Part shown: positions 9,631 through 18,469 of the stretch, piece by piece
Numbering within the stretch: position 1 is the first letter of the stretch
Layout of the letters: every line of letters starts with the position of its first letter
Assembly: GCF_016741875.1 (NCBI RefSeq)
Contig: NZ_JAERRF010000051.1
Location: 1-34,656 of the forward strand
From: Streptomyces coffeae
Lineage (GTDB): Bacteria; Actinomycetota; Actinomycetes; Streptomycetales; Streptomycetaceae
Reading direction: 5' to 3'
DNA: 34,656 bases
Translations under genes and position numbers: made by a program
Notes under the pieces: model-generated
Told to the model about the DNA's origin: nothing
The model's input: only the letters and a program-made list of their open reading frames with translations
Databases searched by the model: none

Positions 9631-12600
9631 GACCGACCTGAACACCGGCACCGACAGCGAGCTGATCGTCCCGATCCGCCTGCACACCCTCGTGGTCAAC
9701 GCCACCGTGACGGCCGACCACACCTGGACTCCGGCCTTCAGGTTCATGCTGGAGCGGGCCGCCGACGCCGAGCCCCCGAACCCCACCTACGGAAGCCTGG
9801 GCACCGGCGTCCACATCCAGTGGGAGCTGCCGGAGGTCCTTGCCCGCGGCCACTACCGCTCCGCCACCGGCGAGACGACCTTCCCGCTCGTGCCGAACCG
9901 CTGGCTGGTGGTCCGTTACGCCACCAAGGCCGGGCGGCGGCAGGCCGTGGGCTGGGTCGTGCACAGCGACTACCTGCAGAACAGCGACTACGAAGGCGCC
10001 CTCGGCAACGGCACCAGCGCCTACCTCACCGACCGCGCCCCGAGCGGCGAGAGTGTGGCCGCACACACGGACATGATCGGACGCAGCCACCCGCTCCAGG
10101 ACGCCGACGGCAACGACCGTCCCTGGACGGACCCAGACCCCCAGGGCAGGCGCCCGCTGTTCCTCAGCGCGGTTGGGCCCGGCCTGCCGGCCTTCGCCGC
10201 CTTCGCCTCCTACCACAAGAACGTGTTCTGCCTCCACGACACCCTGCTCGACCTCAAGCTCCCCGGTGACAGCCACGTCGCCGACAACGAGCTGAGCTAC
10301 CTCGTCGTCGGCTGGTACTCGGACCCGGACGCGGACATCCTGACCAGGGCCAAGGACATCCCCGATCTGCTGCCCGAGGACGCCACCATCCAGGAGGTGC
10401 TCGCCGCACTGGAGTGGACCGCGCCATCCGCGACATCGGCGCTCCGGCACACCCGCTACTGCGGAAGTTCCCTGGGCATCGCCTGGAGCCACAACCGCCC
10501 GATGCACTCCACCCAGCCCACCAGCCCCGCCGACCTCAAACTCGCCATCGGCCACAGCACCGCCGAGGCCACCGCCGAACTGGTCCGCCGGCAGACCCGC
10601 TCCCACCTCGACGGGGAACTCATCAAGGCGCTGTTCACCGGCACCATCGAGACCTACGGCCTGCCCGAGGGCGCCGTCGAACTCGACGAGGCCACCCGCC
10701 GCGCCTGGTACGCCGGCAGCGAGGGCGGCTACCTCTGGCAGATCGTCCCGAGGCCCAGCGACGACGCCGAACCCGCCTCACCCGTCCCCGCCTGGCTGGC
10801 CGACCTCAACTGCGCCCAGGGCGAGTACGACGACCTCGCCGACCGGCTCGCCCGCACCAGGGCGCGGCTGTGGGACCTGTGGTGGCTGCGGCACCTGCCC
10901 GAAGCGCACCACGACCGACCGGACGACTTCAACGACGATGCCGACGCGCAGCTCAACCCCGAGAACGAGGGCGCCATCGCCAACACGGTCCAGGAATACC
11001 TCGACCGCATGACCCAACTGACCGTTGGCCGCGACGCCCTGCCCATGGGCGACACCCCTGAGGCCCTGCAAGACGCCATCGACACCTACGCGCGAGCCCA
11101 CGGCCTCACCACCGACCTCGAACTCAAGCGCACCGCCCGCGACCCCTACTACAGCCCCGCCGACCCGGTCGTCGCCATCGCGGGCTCCGGCACCCGCCAG
11201 CCACTCGGCCGCGACCCCAAAGACCCGCTGCCGTGCCGCCTCCCCTCCGCCCTCCTCACCTCGATCACGATCGACGGCCTCCCGCCGTTCCTGCCCGACC
11301 CGGCGGCACCCAGGCCGACCCTGGCCAACCTGCCCGCGATCTGCGCAACACTCCTCGACGAGTTCGCGCTGCTGGACAAGGCAGCGTTCACCAGGATCGA
11401 CGGGAGCACCGCCACCGCCCTCGAAGCCGCCCTGTCCGGTGCCGGCACCATCGAGGGCCAGGCGCCCGCATACCTCGGCGTGTGGCAGCAGCCATGGCAT
11501 CCGATGTACCTGCAGTGGGAGATCCGCTACTGCCCCACCCCGTTCCGTACAGGGGCCGGGGACAACTGGACCTTCGACGGCAGCACCTACCAGTGGACCG
11601 GCCAGGGAGCGCTGGCCCACGACGGCGCGGAGAACCAGTGGCCCGCCTTCACCGGCCGCTCCTACCTCACCCCCACCAGCCCCTACGTGCTGCGCCAGCA
11701 GGTGCGCCGCTACCTGCAGACGTACTCCACCGCCGAGACCGAGGGCCTGGACACCCTGCTCGGCATCTACGCCGACCTGGACGTCGTGTCCCAGACCCTG
11801 GACGGCTTCAACGACTGGCTGCTGCGCCAGGACGGCGGCGCCAGGCTCATCCCGCCCGCCGCGCTCGCCGACGCCCAGCTGCTCGGCGACCCCCAGCGCG
11901 TGCCCTCACCCGGCCGGCCCGACGACCCGCCCAACGACGAACGCTTCCAGCCGGTACGTGCCGGCCAGTTCTACTTCCACCGGCTCCAGATCATCGACCG
12001 CTTCGGCCGCACCGCCCCATTCATGTCCAACAACGACCCCGGAACGCTGTGGCCCTACCCGGCCGCCAGCGTGCTCCCCGACCGCGGTAAGCCGCTGTAC
12101 GTCCCGCAGGGTGAGGAGCGTCCGCCGAACAACCACCGCTTCATCCAACTACCACCGCGGCTCATGCAGCCGGCCCGGGTCCACCTGGCGCCGATCCGCG
12201 CAGCCGACAGCGCCGGGTACGCCGGATTGCCACCGGCCGACGATCCCGCGGCGACCCCGGTCGTCGGCTGGCTGATGCTCAACTACCTCGACCAGACCCT
12301 GCTCGTCTACGCGCCCGACGGCTCCCCGCTCGGCGAACTGCGCGTGGTCGGCGACCGTGCCCGCGTCGCCTGGACGATGCTGCCGCACGCACCGTACGCC
12401 CGCCCCGAGGACTTCGCCGGCGCCTACCCGGAGTTGTCCACGATGGTCGTTGCCCTGCGCACCAGCGGCCCGGCCTCGTTCGACGCCCTGCTGACCACCA
12501 TCAACGACAGCCTGGAGAGCATCACCGATCCCAGCGCGCAGGCCGACCGCAGCCCGGCTCGCCTGATCGGGCGGCCCCTCGCCCTGATCCGCGCCGAACT

Positions 12601-13645
12601 CGCCATCCAGCTCCAGGGCCCGCCGCTGACCAACCCCAGCTGGCAGCAGATCCTTGACCCCAACGACGAGGACTACCCCGACTACCGCTGGCCGGTGCGG
12701 CTTGGCAAACCCGACCTGCTCGAAGACGGGCTCATCGGCTACTACGCGAGCGATACCGGACCGGGCGGCGACACGCACTACGGCGTCCTCAACACCGTCG
12801 AGAAGAACCCGCCGCACGACCCCTACCTGAACCCGATCATCACCGGCACCGACCTCGCCCTGCGGGCCACGCCCAACGGCGAGTCGCAGGTACACCGCCT
12901 CACCCTGCTCGCCGACCCACACACGGCGATCCACGCCACCACCGACATCCTCCCCGTGGCCGACCTCGCGCTCGACACCGACCTCGTCCAGCAGGCACTG
13001 GCCAGGATCGAGGCGTCCTTCCGACTCGACCCCCTGCTCGCCCCCACCAGCGCCGGCCACCAGAGCGCCACCGCCTCCGACGCCCTCGGCGAGTCCCCCG
13101 GGCACGGCCTCGCCCACCTCCTCGACGGCGACCTCGGGACCTGGTACCTCAGCGGGGCGTCCGCCACCCGCGGCGACTGGATCGTCCTGGACTTCGAAGA
13201 GGTACACGACGTCCACCGGATCGACCTCTACCCGGGCGACGCACTGGGCGAGAACCAACTACCCGCCTGTGAAGTGGAATTCCTCGACGAAGACGGCCAG
13301 GAATGGACCGTCCTCGACAGCTTCCCGGCCGGCACCGAGATCCACTACATCCCGCCCGCACCGGTGCCCACCAGGCAGCTGCGCCTGCGGTTCACCGCCG
13401 ATGCCACAGCCCCCGTGGCCATCCGCACCTTCAGCGCCACCACCGACGCCGGCGACAACGGGCTCGTCATGCCCCGGCCTGCCGCCTGGTTCGGCGACTG
13501 GTCCTGGGCCGAGCCCTACGACACCGCCGACGGCACCGGCTGGGCACGCCTGCCGATCCTGCCCGCCGACCGCTCCGCCCACCTCGACGACGCCGTACCG
13601 ACCGCCCGCGCCGGCTACCTCCAGCTGCGCCCGCGCCGCGACTGA
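9623..13645 (+). CDS. Very large hypothetical protein with C-terminal discoidin-like domain (1340 aa)
   Basis: The first 1100 or so residues match nothing I can name. They include an amphipathic helical part near residue 400 with DDLADRLARTRARLWDLWW and a conserved-looking IIDRFGRTAPF near 790. From about 1146 to 1275 the sequence has discoidin (F5/8 type C) features: HLLDGDLGTWYLSG, then WIVLDFEEVHDVHRIDLYPGD, a strand around VEFLDEDGQEW, and a closing RQLRLRFTA. Such domains bind sugars or lipids, usually on a surface. No signal peptide is visible. The GTG start has GGGAGG five bases upstream and lies inside the end of the previous gene. The same domain type recurs in the next gene, which suggests a shared ligand or a two-part recognition unit. 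Confidence 0.8.
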   Translation: MRETDLNTGTDSELIVPIRLHTLVVNATVTADHTWTPAFRFMLERAADAEPPNPTYGSLGTGVHIQWELPEVLARGHYRSATGETTFPLVPNRWLVVRYATKAGRRQAVGWVVHSDYLQNSDYEGALGNGTSAYLTDRAPSGESVAAHTDMIGRSHPLQDADGNDRPWTDPDPQGRRPLFLSAVGPGLPAFAAFASYHKNVFCLHDTLLDLKLPGDSHVADNELSYLVVGWYSDPDADILTRAKDIPDLLPEDATIQEVLAALEWTAPSATSALRHTRYCGSSLGIAWSHNRPMHSTQPTSPADLKLAIGHSTAEATAELVRRQTRSHLDGELIKALFTGTIETYGLPEGAVELDEATRRAWYAGSEGGYLWQIVPRPSDDAEPASPVPAWLADLNCAQGEYDDLADRLARTRARLWDLWWLRHLPEAHHDRPDDFNDDADAQLNPENEGAIANTVQEYLDRMTQLTVGRDALPMGDTPEALQDAIDTYARAHGLTTDLELKRTARDPYYSPADPVVAIAGSGTRQPLGRDPKDPLPCRLPSALLTSITIDGLPPFLPDPAAPRPTLANLPAICATLLDEFALLDKAAFTRIDGSTATALEAALSGAGTIEGQAPAYLGVWQQPWHPMYLQWEIRYCPTPFRTGAGDNWTFDGSTYQWTGQGALAHDGAENQWPAFTGRSYLTPTSPYVLRQQVRRYLQTYSTAETEGLDTLLGIYADLDVVSQTLDGFNDWLLRQDGGARLIPPAALADAQLLGDPQRVPSPGRPDDPPNDERFQPVRAGQFYFHRLQIIDRFGRTAPFMSNNDPGTLWPYPAASVLPDRGKPLYVPQGEERPPNNHRFIQLPPRLMQPARVHLAPIRAADSAGYAGLPPADDPAATPVVGWLMLNYLDQTLLVYAPDGSPLGELRVVGDRARVAWTMLPHAPYARPEDFAGAYPELSTMVVALRTSGPASFDALLTTINDSLESITDPSAQADRSPARLIGRPLALIRAELAIQLQGPPLTNPSWQQILDPNDEDYPDYRWPVRLGKPDLLEDGLIGYYASDTGPGGDTHYGVLNTVEKNPPHDPYLNPIITGTDLALRATPNGESQVHRLTLLADPHTAIHATTDILPVADLALDTDLVQQALARIEASFRLDPLLAPTSAGHQSATASDALGESPGHGLAHLLDGDLGTWYLSGASATRGDWIVLDFEEVHDVHRIDLYPGDALGENQLPACEVEFLDEDGQEWTVLDSFPAGTEIHYIPPAPVPTRQLRLRFTADATAPVAIRTFSATTDAGDNGLVMPRPAAWFGDWSWAEPYDTADGTGWARLPILPADRSAHLDDAVPTARAGYLQLRPRRD

Positions 13646-13664
13646 CTCGCAAGGAGCACCAGCC

Positions 13665-15695
13665 ATGGCCACCGCCACCGAACCACCCCTGCTGACCTAC
13701 GCGTTGGAGCCGAAGCTCCTCCCGGTGAGCACACCGATCAAACCCAGCCCGGGCAAGCTGGAGATCGCCGCGACCGCCGCCGGCGATGTGTACTGCGACA
13801 GCATCACCATCAGAATCCCGATCGGACCTGGCGAAGAGGACCTGACGACCGACAAGACGATCACGGCCAGGCTTGAAAGCGACAACCCCGGCGTGCCCGA
13901 CGCCTGGCCGGTCGAACAGCGGCTGGAGGCTGGAGACACCATCCTGGCCGTCCGCTTCCAGCCGAACCTCACCGTCCGGATCCTCGCCGGAACGCGACTC
14001 ACCCTGCACATCGCCGACTTCGACGTCAACGAGGAGATCGGCACAGCGCAGATCACAATCACCGAACTGACATCACCGACATCAACGGGCCCCTACCCCG
14101 AGCGGACGACCTCACGTGAGGTGAACAAGGGACCCGCCGGCTTCTACCTCCGCAACCTCGCCCCCGACCACATCGCGGTGGAGAACGGCGAAGCCGTGGT
14201 GCTCACCTGGGAGACCTCAGGCGGAACCACCTACCGCATGTACTGGGACCACCTGTCCGAAGCCCTCAGCATCGGTGACACCGCCTGGCGCTCCCCCGCA
14301 CTCACCCGCACCACCGGCTTCATGCTGCAAGCCTCCGCCGAGACCCGCAGCGGCCGCTCCCTCATCTTGCAAACCCTCACCACCGCCGTCACCGTGACCA
14401 ACCAGGACCTCGCCGCCCGCGACCTCGCCGTCAACGGCACCCTCGACATCGGGAACGGGCCAGGTACCGCCACCACCAACCTCGGCTTCAGCACCGACGA
14501 GCACGGCGTAAAGCACCTCCCCTCCTCCATGACCGACGGCAACCGCAACACGTACTACTGGAGCGCGCTCCACCCCAAGGTGGACGACTGGGTCATGGTC
14601 GACCTCGGCAGCGAACGCCAGATCACCAAGATCGAAATCTACTTCGGCGCAACCACCGGCTTCACTCTCCCGAGCTGCGACCTGCAGCACTCCACCGACC
14701 GCACCCAATGGCACAAGCACACCACCATCCCAGCGGGTCGACCGGAATACACCAGCGGCACCATCGCGCAGACCGCCCGCTATGTGCGCCTGAAAATGAA
14801 CGCCGCGCAGACATACCGCATCGCCATCCGCTCCTTCGAGATCACCACCGTCCTACGCGGCGCCACCATCACCCCCACCAGCACCGTCATCCACGGCAAC
14901 CTCGTCGTCAAGGGCACGATCCTGGCGGAGAACGACGTCACTGTCGACAAAGATCACGTGCTCAATGTCAACTGGATCAACTCGGCCGGCGGCGACACGA
15001 AGCCCATCACTATCCGAGACGACGTCACCGTCACTGCGACCAAAACCCTCAGAACCAACCTCATCAGAGCAGCGAACAACACCAACCCCATCAAGATCCA
15101 AGACCAACTCACCGTCGAGGGCACGCTCACCGCCAACAATGCGCTCACCGTCCAGGGCACGCTCACCGCAAACAATGCGCTCACCGTCAAGGGCACACTC
15201 ACTACCAGCGGTGCACTCACCGCCAACGGCGCCATCCAGGCGAACGGCAATCTCACCGTTGCATCTGGGAAAACCCTCGCTGTACAGGGGGAGCTGTCCG
15301 CGACCGGACCGACCAAATTGTTTGGGAACTTCTACCGAAAGTACTGGAGTCAGCAGAGCACGAAACCGAAACAAGCAACGCCATGGACGGCAAAGGCTCC
15401 CACCGACGGCATCTTATTCGGTGCAATCGAAATCTTCGACCGGACGGGATCCAACGACAACATCGGGGCAAAGGGACGGCTTGTCATCAGGGTGGGCAGC
15501 AGCGATTTCTGGGCCACTGCTCCCATCCTGCGCCAAACCGGCGCAGGTGCTGGAATCTACACATTGACTGTGGCCGTCGGGAAGGGCGACGACATCAGCT
15601 GCTACCTCTGGCTCGATAACTTCTCAGTCGTCTGGGAAAAGTTCGCTATCGAACTCACATGGTGCCCCTTGGGGGAGAACAGGACCATCTTCTAG
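13665..15695 (+). CDS. Discoidin-like protein with 12-residue repeats and C-terminal head (676 aa)
   Basis: The chosen ATG has AAGGAG eight bases upstream and follows the previous stop by 19 bases; the frame is open further upstream but that part is only antiframe composition. Residues 1-270 look like beta domains. Residues 278-393 form a discoidin-like domain (SSMTDGNRNTYYWSA, WVMVDLGSERQITKIEIYFG, RYVRLKM). Residues 408-545 are repetitive beta sequence, with 12-residue units such as GTLTANNALTVQ encoded by 36-base repeats at 15120-15263. The final 130 residues form a distinct globular region. A repeat shaft with a terminal head resembles phage or bacteriocin fibres and adhesins, but that is an analogy only. 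Leucine 584 is a TTA codon (15414-15416). The last 800 bases appear less GC-rich than the rest of the operon. An IS end begins three bases after the stop. Confidence 0.8.
   Translation: MATATEPPLLTYALEPKLLPVSTPIKPSPGKLEIAATAAGDVYCDSITIRIPIGPGEEDLTTDKTITARLESDNPGVPDAWPVEQRLEAGDTILAVRFQPNLTVRILAGTRLTLHIADFDVNEEIGTAQITITELTSPTSTGPYPERTTSREVNKGPAGFYLRNLAPDHIAVENGEAVVLTWETSGGTTYRMYWDHLSEALSIGDTAWRSPALTRTTGFMLQASAETRSGRSLILQTLTTAVTVTNQDLAARDLAVNGTLDIGNGPGTATTNLGFSTDEHGVKHLPSSMTDGNRNTYYWSALHPKVDDWVMVDLGSERQITKIEIYFGATTGFTLPSCDLQHSTDRTQWHKHTTIPAGRPEYTSGTIAQTARYVRLKMNAAQTYRIAIRSFEITTVLRGATITPTSTVIHGNLVVKGTILAENDVTVDKDHVLNVNWINSAGGDTKPITIRDDVTVTATKTLRTNLIRAANNTNPIKIQDQLTVEGTLTANNALTVQGTLTANNALTVKGTLTTSGALTANGAIQANGNLTVASGKTLAVQGELSATGPTKLFGNFYRKYWSQQSTKPKQATPWTAKAPTDGILFGAIEIFDRTGSNDNIGAKGRLVIRVGSSDFWATAPILRQTGAGAGIYTLTVAVGKGDDISCYLWLDNFSVVWEKFAIELTWCPLGENRTIF
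15120..15263 (+). repeat. 36-base tandem repeats encoding 12-residue units
   Basis: There are four consecutive units, at 15120-15155, 15156-15191, 15192-15227 and 15228-15263. The first two are nearly identical (GTLTANNALTVQ, GTLTANNALTVK); the third and fourth are diverged (GTLTTSGALTAN, GAIQANGNLTVA). Related but weaker repeats lie on either side. The alternating LTV/LTA strands suggest a beta-solenoid or trimeric fibre. The near-identical DNA of the first two units suggests recent duplication. Confidence 0.85.
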
Positions 15696-15698
15696 CGG

Positions 15699-15990
15699 TG
15701 CCCTTGCCGAGAATGTCATCCATGCGGGTCACGCAGCATGTCGGTATTCGTGAAGGATCCCGCCGAGTCGATCGCGTCGTCGTATGTCGAGACGGCTGAT
15801 CTGCTCAGGATCGTCGATCGGCGTGGGTAAGGCGTGCAGCGGTCTGGCGTTCGCGATGCCCTGGTGCGGCCGGTGTGCGTTGTAGAACTGCTCGAACTCG
15901 CGCAAGATGTGAAGCAGGTGCCGATGGTTCCAAATCAGGGTGCGGTCCAGGAGTTCCCGTCGGCAGGTCTGTACCCTGCGCCGTTCAGAA
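15699..15990 (-). mobile_element. IS remnant with transposase C-terminus, minus strand
   Basis: The minus strand at 15729-15990 encodes the C-terminus of an integrase-type transposase. It includes VQTCRRELLDRTLIWNHRHL, FYNAHRPHQG, RRRDRLGGILHEY and a TGA stop at 15729-15731. Downstream on that strand is GGATGACATTCTCGG then CAAGGGCACC, which resembles the IS end seen at 19408 and 34562 and is taken as this element's terminal repeat. The N-terminal part is missing. The catalytic glutamate region is altered (ERRRVQTC where ERWVQTC is usual). It is a dead fragment and abuts the end of the five-gene cluster. Confidence 0.75.
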
Positions 15991-16053
15991 ATGCGTCGCT
16001 GCAGGTCGTAGGCGGTCTGGTGGGATCTGAGGGCTCGTTGGGACCATGAGCAG

Positions 16054-16716
16054 GTGATCGTCTCACTGGTGTATCAGGTCACACGGAAGCTTCTGTCGGT
16101 CCCAGCGGTGCTGCTGCGTCGGCGGATGGCCAGAGATGCTGAGTTGCTCGTGCTCCGGCATGAGAACGCGGTGCTGCGTAGACAACTTTCGAGTCCGGTG
16201 CGGTATGAGTGGGCGGATCGTTTGTGGTTTGCGGCATTGTCTTCGCTGATACCTCGGTGTCGCTGGGCGCAGGTGTTCCCCGTGGCACCGGGGACCTTGC
16301 TCGGCTGGCATCGGCGTCTTGTTGGACGCAGGTGGGACTACAGCGCGTGCCGAAGCAGGCCGGGTCGGCCAGCGACAGGGGAAGCCGTGAAGGAGTTGGT
16401 GCTGCGGCTGGCGCGGGAGAACCCGCGCTGGGGCTGCCGCAGGATCCAGGGGGAGCTCGCCCGGCTGGGCCACAGTATCGGCGCCTCCACGGTCTGGAAA
16501 ATCTTGACCGCCGCCGGTGTCGACCCGGCTCCCCGCCGCGCCGGGCCGACATGGCGCGAGTTTCTGACATCCCAGGCCGAAGCCATCATCGCCTGCGACT
16601 TCCTGCACATCGACCTGGTGGATCTTCGCCGGGTCTACGCTCTGGTCTTCCTCGAGCACGGTACACGCCGCCTCCACATCGCCGGCGTAACCGCGCATCC
16701 GACCGCACAGTGGACG
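16054..16716 (+). pseudogene. IS3-like transposase, truncated by another IS
   Basis: The GTG-started frame encodes about 221 residues of an rve-type transposase. A helical DNA-binding N-terminus (DAELLVLRHENAVLRRQL) is followed by RLARENPRWGCRRIQGEL and the first catalytic aspartate in ACDFLHIDLV. The homology stops at THE residues PTAQWT, exactly where the terminal repeat of the next IS begins (16717). The second aspartate and the glutamate of the DDE triad are lost. No continuation of this gene is found beyond the inserted element at 17870, so insertion was followed by deletion of the distal part. Confidence 0.8.
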
Positions 16717-17869
16717 TGTGGGTGCCGGGAATTATGTCACCTGGGCTGACCTGCTGGTTCGGATCTGTAGACCTCAGGAAGAGACTGCCGTTCTGAGGCA
16801 GCATGCCGGCCGTGGTGATACGGCTGATCTACCTGCTCGCCTGCCAAGCCTTCCGATGGCTTGCCCTGCTCGCCCGTTCGGATGCCTCGAAGGACGCAGA
16901 GATCTTGATGCTTCGGCATCAACTGACGATCGCACGCCGTGCCCAGCCACGGCCGCGCTTCTCCTGGAGTGACAGGGCCGTCATGGCGGCACTGCTCCGG
17001 CTCGTCAGCAAGCAGCGGCGTTCGCAACTGGCCTTGTTGGTCTCTCCGCGGTCGGTCCTGCGCTGGCACGCACGGCTCATCGCCTGGAAATGGACCTACC
17101 CCTCCCGTCGTCCGGGCCGACCACCGAAACCAGAGGCCCTGCGCCAACTGATCCTGCGTCTGGCGCGGGAGAACCCGGGATGGGGATACCGCCGCATCCA
17201 CGGTGAGCTCCTCGGCCTTGGACGTGACGTCGCGGCCTCAACCGTCTGGTCCATTCTGAAGCAAGCAGGGATCGACCCATCGCCGCAGCGTGTGGACTGC
17301 TCCTGGGCCGCTTTCCTCAAGGCCCAGGCTTCCGCAATCGTAGCCACCGACCTGTTCCACATCGATACGGTCTTCCTGCGGCGCTGGTTCGTACTGTTCT
17401 TCATCAACCACGGCACCCGGCGAGTGCACATCGCCGGCATAACCCGACACCCGACCGACCCCTGGATCACCCAGCAAGCCCGCAACTACCTCATGGACCT
17501 CGGCGACCACGCCGAGTCGATCAAGTTCCTCATCCGGGATCGCGGCGCATACTTCACCGACAATTTCGACGCCGTGTTCCAGGCCATCGGCGTGCACACG
17601 CTGGATCCGATCATGTCGACGCGAGGCAACCGACCGCATCCTGATCACGGGAGAGCGCCACCTACGCCTCGTCGTCAGTGAGTACACAGATCACTACAAC
17701 CAACACCGGCCACACCGATCCCTCGGACAACGGGCGCCAGACCTACTCACCGAGCCCGAACCACCCACCGCTACCGACAACACTCGAGTCCTTCGTCGCG
17801 ATCGACTCGGCGGCCTCATCCACGAATACACGCAGGTCGCATAGGATGACACCGTTTCCGGCACCCACA
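16717..17869 (+). mobile_element. IS3-like element, 1153 bp, with terminal repeats
   Basis: The element starts with TGTGGGTGCCGG (16717-16728) and ends with the reverse complement, CCGGCACCCACA (17858-17869). It carries one transposase gene on the + strand. It interrupts the transposase gene at 16054. I find no matching short direct repeat at the two junctions, which suggests that one flank was deleted after insertion. Its right end is nearly identical to bases 1-60 of the window. Confidence 0.85.
16803..17844 (+). pseudogene. Transposase of the 1153-bp IS, internally deleted
   Basis: The frame from ATG 16803 gives a good rve-type transposase: an HTH-like N-terminus, RLARENPGWGYRRIHGEL, first aspartate in ATDLFHID, and second aspartate in FLIRDRGAYF. 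Near 17610-17630 the frame breaks and resumes in another frame at DRILITGERHLRLVVSEY, ending with LGGLIHEYTQVA and a TAG at 17842-17844. Compared with the other transposases here, a stretch of roughly 20-30 residues is missing at that point. It is the part that normally contains the catalytic glutamate (NxxxERW). The enzyme is therefore almost certainly inactive. Confidence 0.8.
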
Positions 17870-18469
17870 GGGTGGGATTTCCGGCAAGCGTAGCGTCCTG
17901 ACGCCGCCGCCCCCTCATTAAGACGCTTGGCACACTATTTCTGCTCCCCTGAAGCCCCTCCCGGATGTCTCGCTACAGCGCTACAGAGCCGACTACGGCG
18001 CTCACGCCCTGGGAGTGCCCCGTCTGCCGCCCGGAAGCCAAGGGGCTTTGCCCCGCCTTGATGTGGCAAGCATCTGGCGACCGGAGAGCCCACACGGCGA
18101 CGACCTGCGGCTACGACCGCCCAATGCCGCCAACGCGACCAAACCTCCCCCGTCGCATGGGGAGCAGGGAGCCGTGCTCCCACCTCGGAAGGGGGTCGGG
18201 AGCCGTCAAGGGGTTCTTATGCCTCTCGATGGCGAGAGCATCCATACCAGCTGGGTGACCTTGGCGGTCTACGGTTGACGACAGCACACAGCGGCGCAAA
18301 CCCGCGCGACAGATCGACCGGATCGGGTGACGCACAAACCGGACGGGATTGACCCGTCTGCGAGTTGGGAGCACGAGGGCTCCCAGAGGGCTCCCCATCG
18401 CTCCCAGTCCGGGAACGACAAAGGCCGCTTCCGCTACCTGCGGAAACGGCCTCCGACCTGCAAAAACGC
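17870..18469. other. Non-coding stretch between IS and tRNA fragment
   Basis: No credible gene is seen in these 600 bases; the open frames lack ribosome binding sites and family resemblance. It does contain several copies of the hexamer GGGAGC or its complement: three in 18158-18181 and four in 18366-18406. They sit close to the tRNA-derived segment at 18470, where integrase arm sites would be expected. A hairpin lies at 18424-18452. Confidence 0.5.
18424..18452 (-). terminator. Hairpin downstream of the tRNA-Pro fragment
   Basis: The arms GGCCGCTTCCGC and GCGGAAACGGCC pair over 12 positions with one wobble, around a five-base loop. On the minus strand the hairpin is followed by TTTGT. Its place just after the 3' end of the tRNA sequence fits a tRNA terminator, so this side may be original chromosomal flank. 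Confidence 0.6.

Noticed and set aside
12149..13258. Minus-strand open frame of 369 codons opposite the 1340-residue protein
   Set aside because: The composition is Gly/Val/Arg-rich with no motif, and it lies opposite the discoidin-like region of the + strand gene. It is a shadow frame.
599..15695. Phage tail or contractile injection system
   Set aside because: The fibre-like protein suggested it, but no sheath, tube, baseplate, AAA ATPase or tape-measure protein is present.
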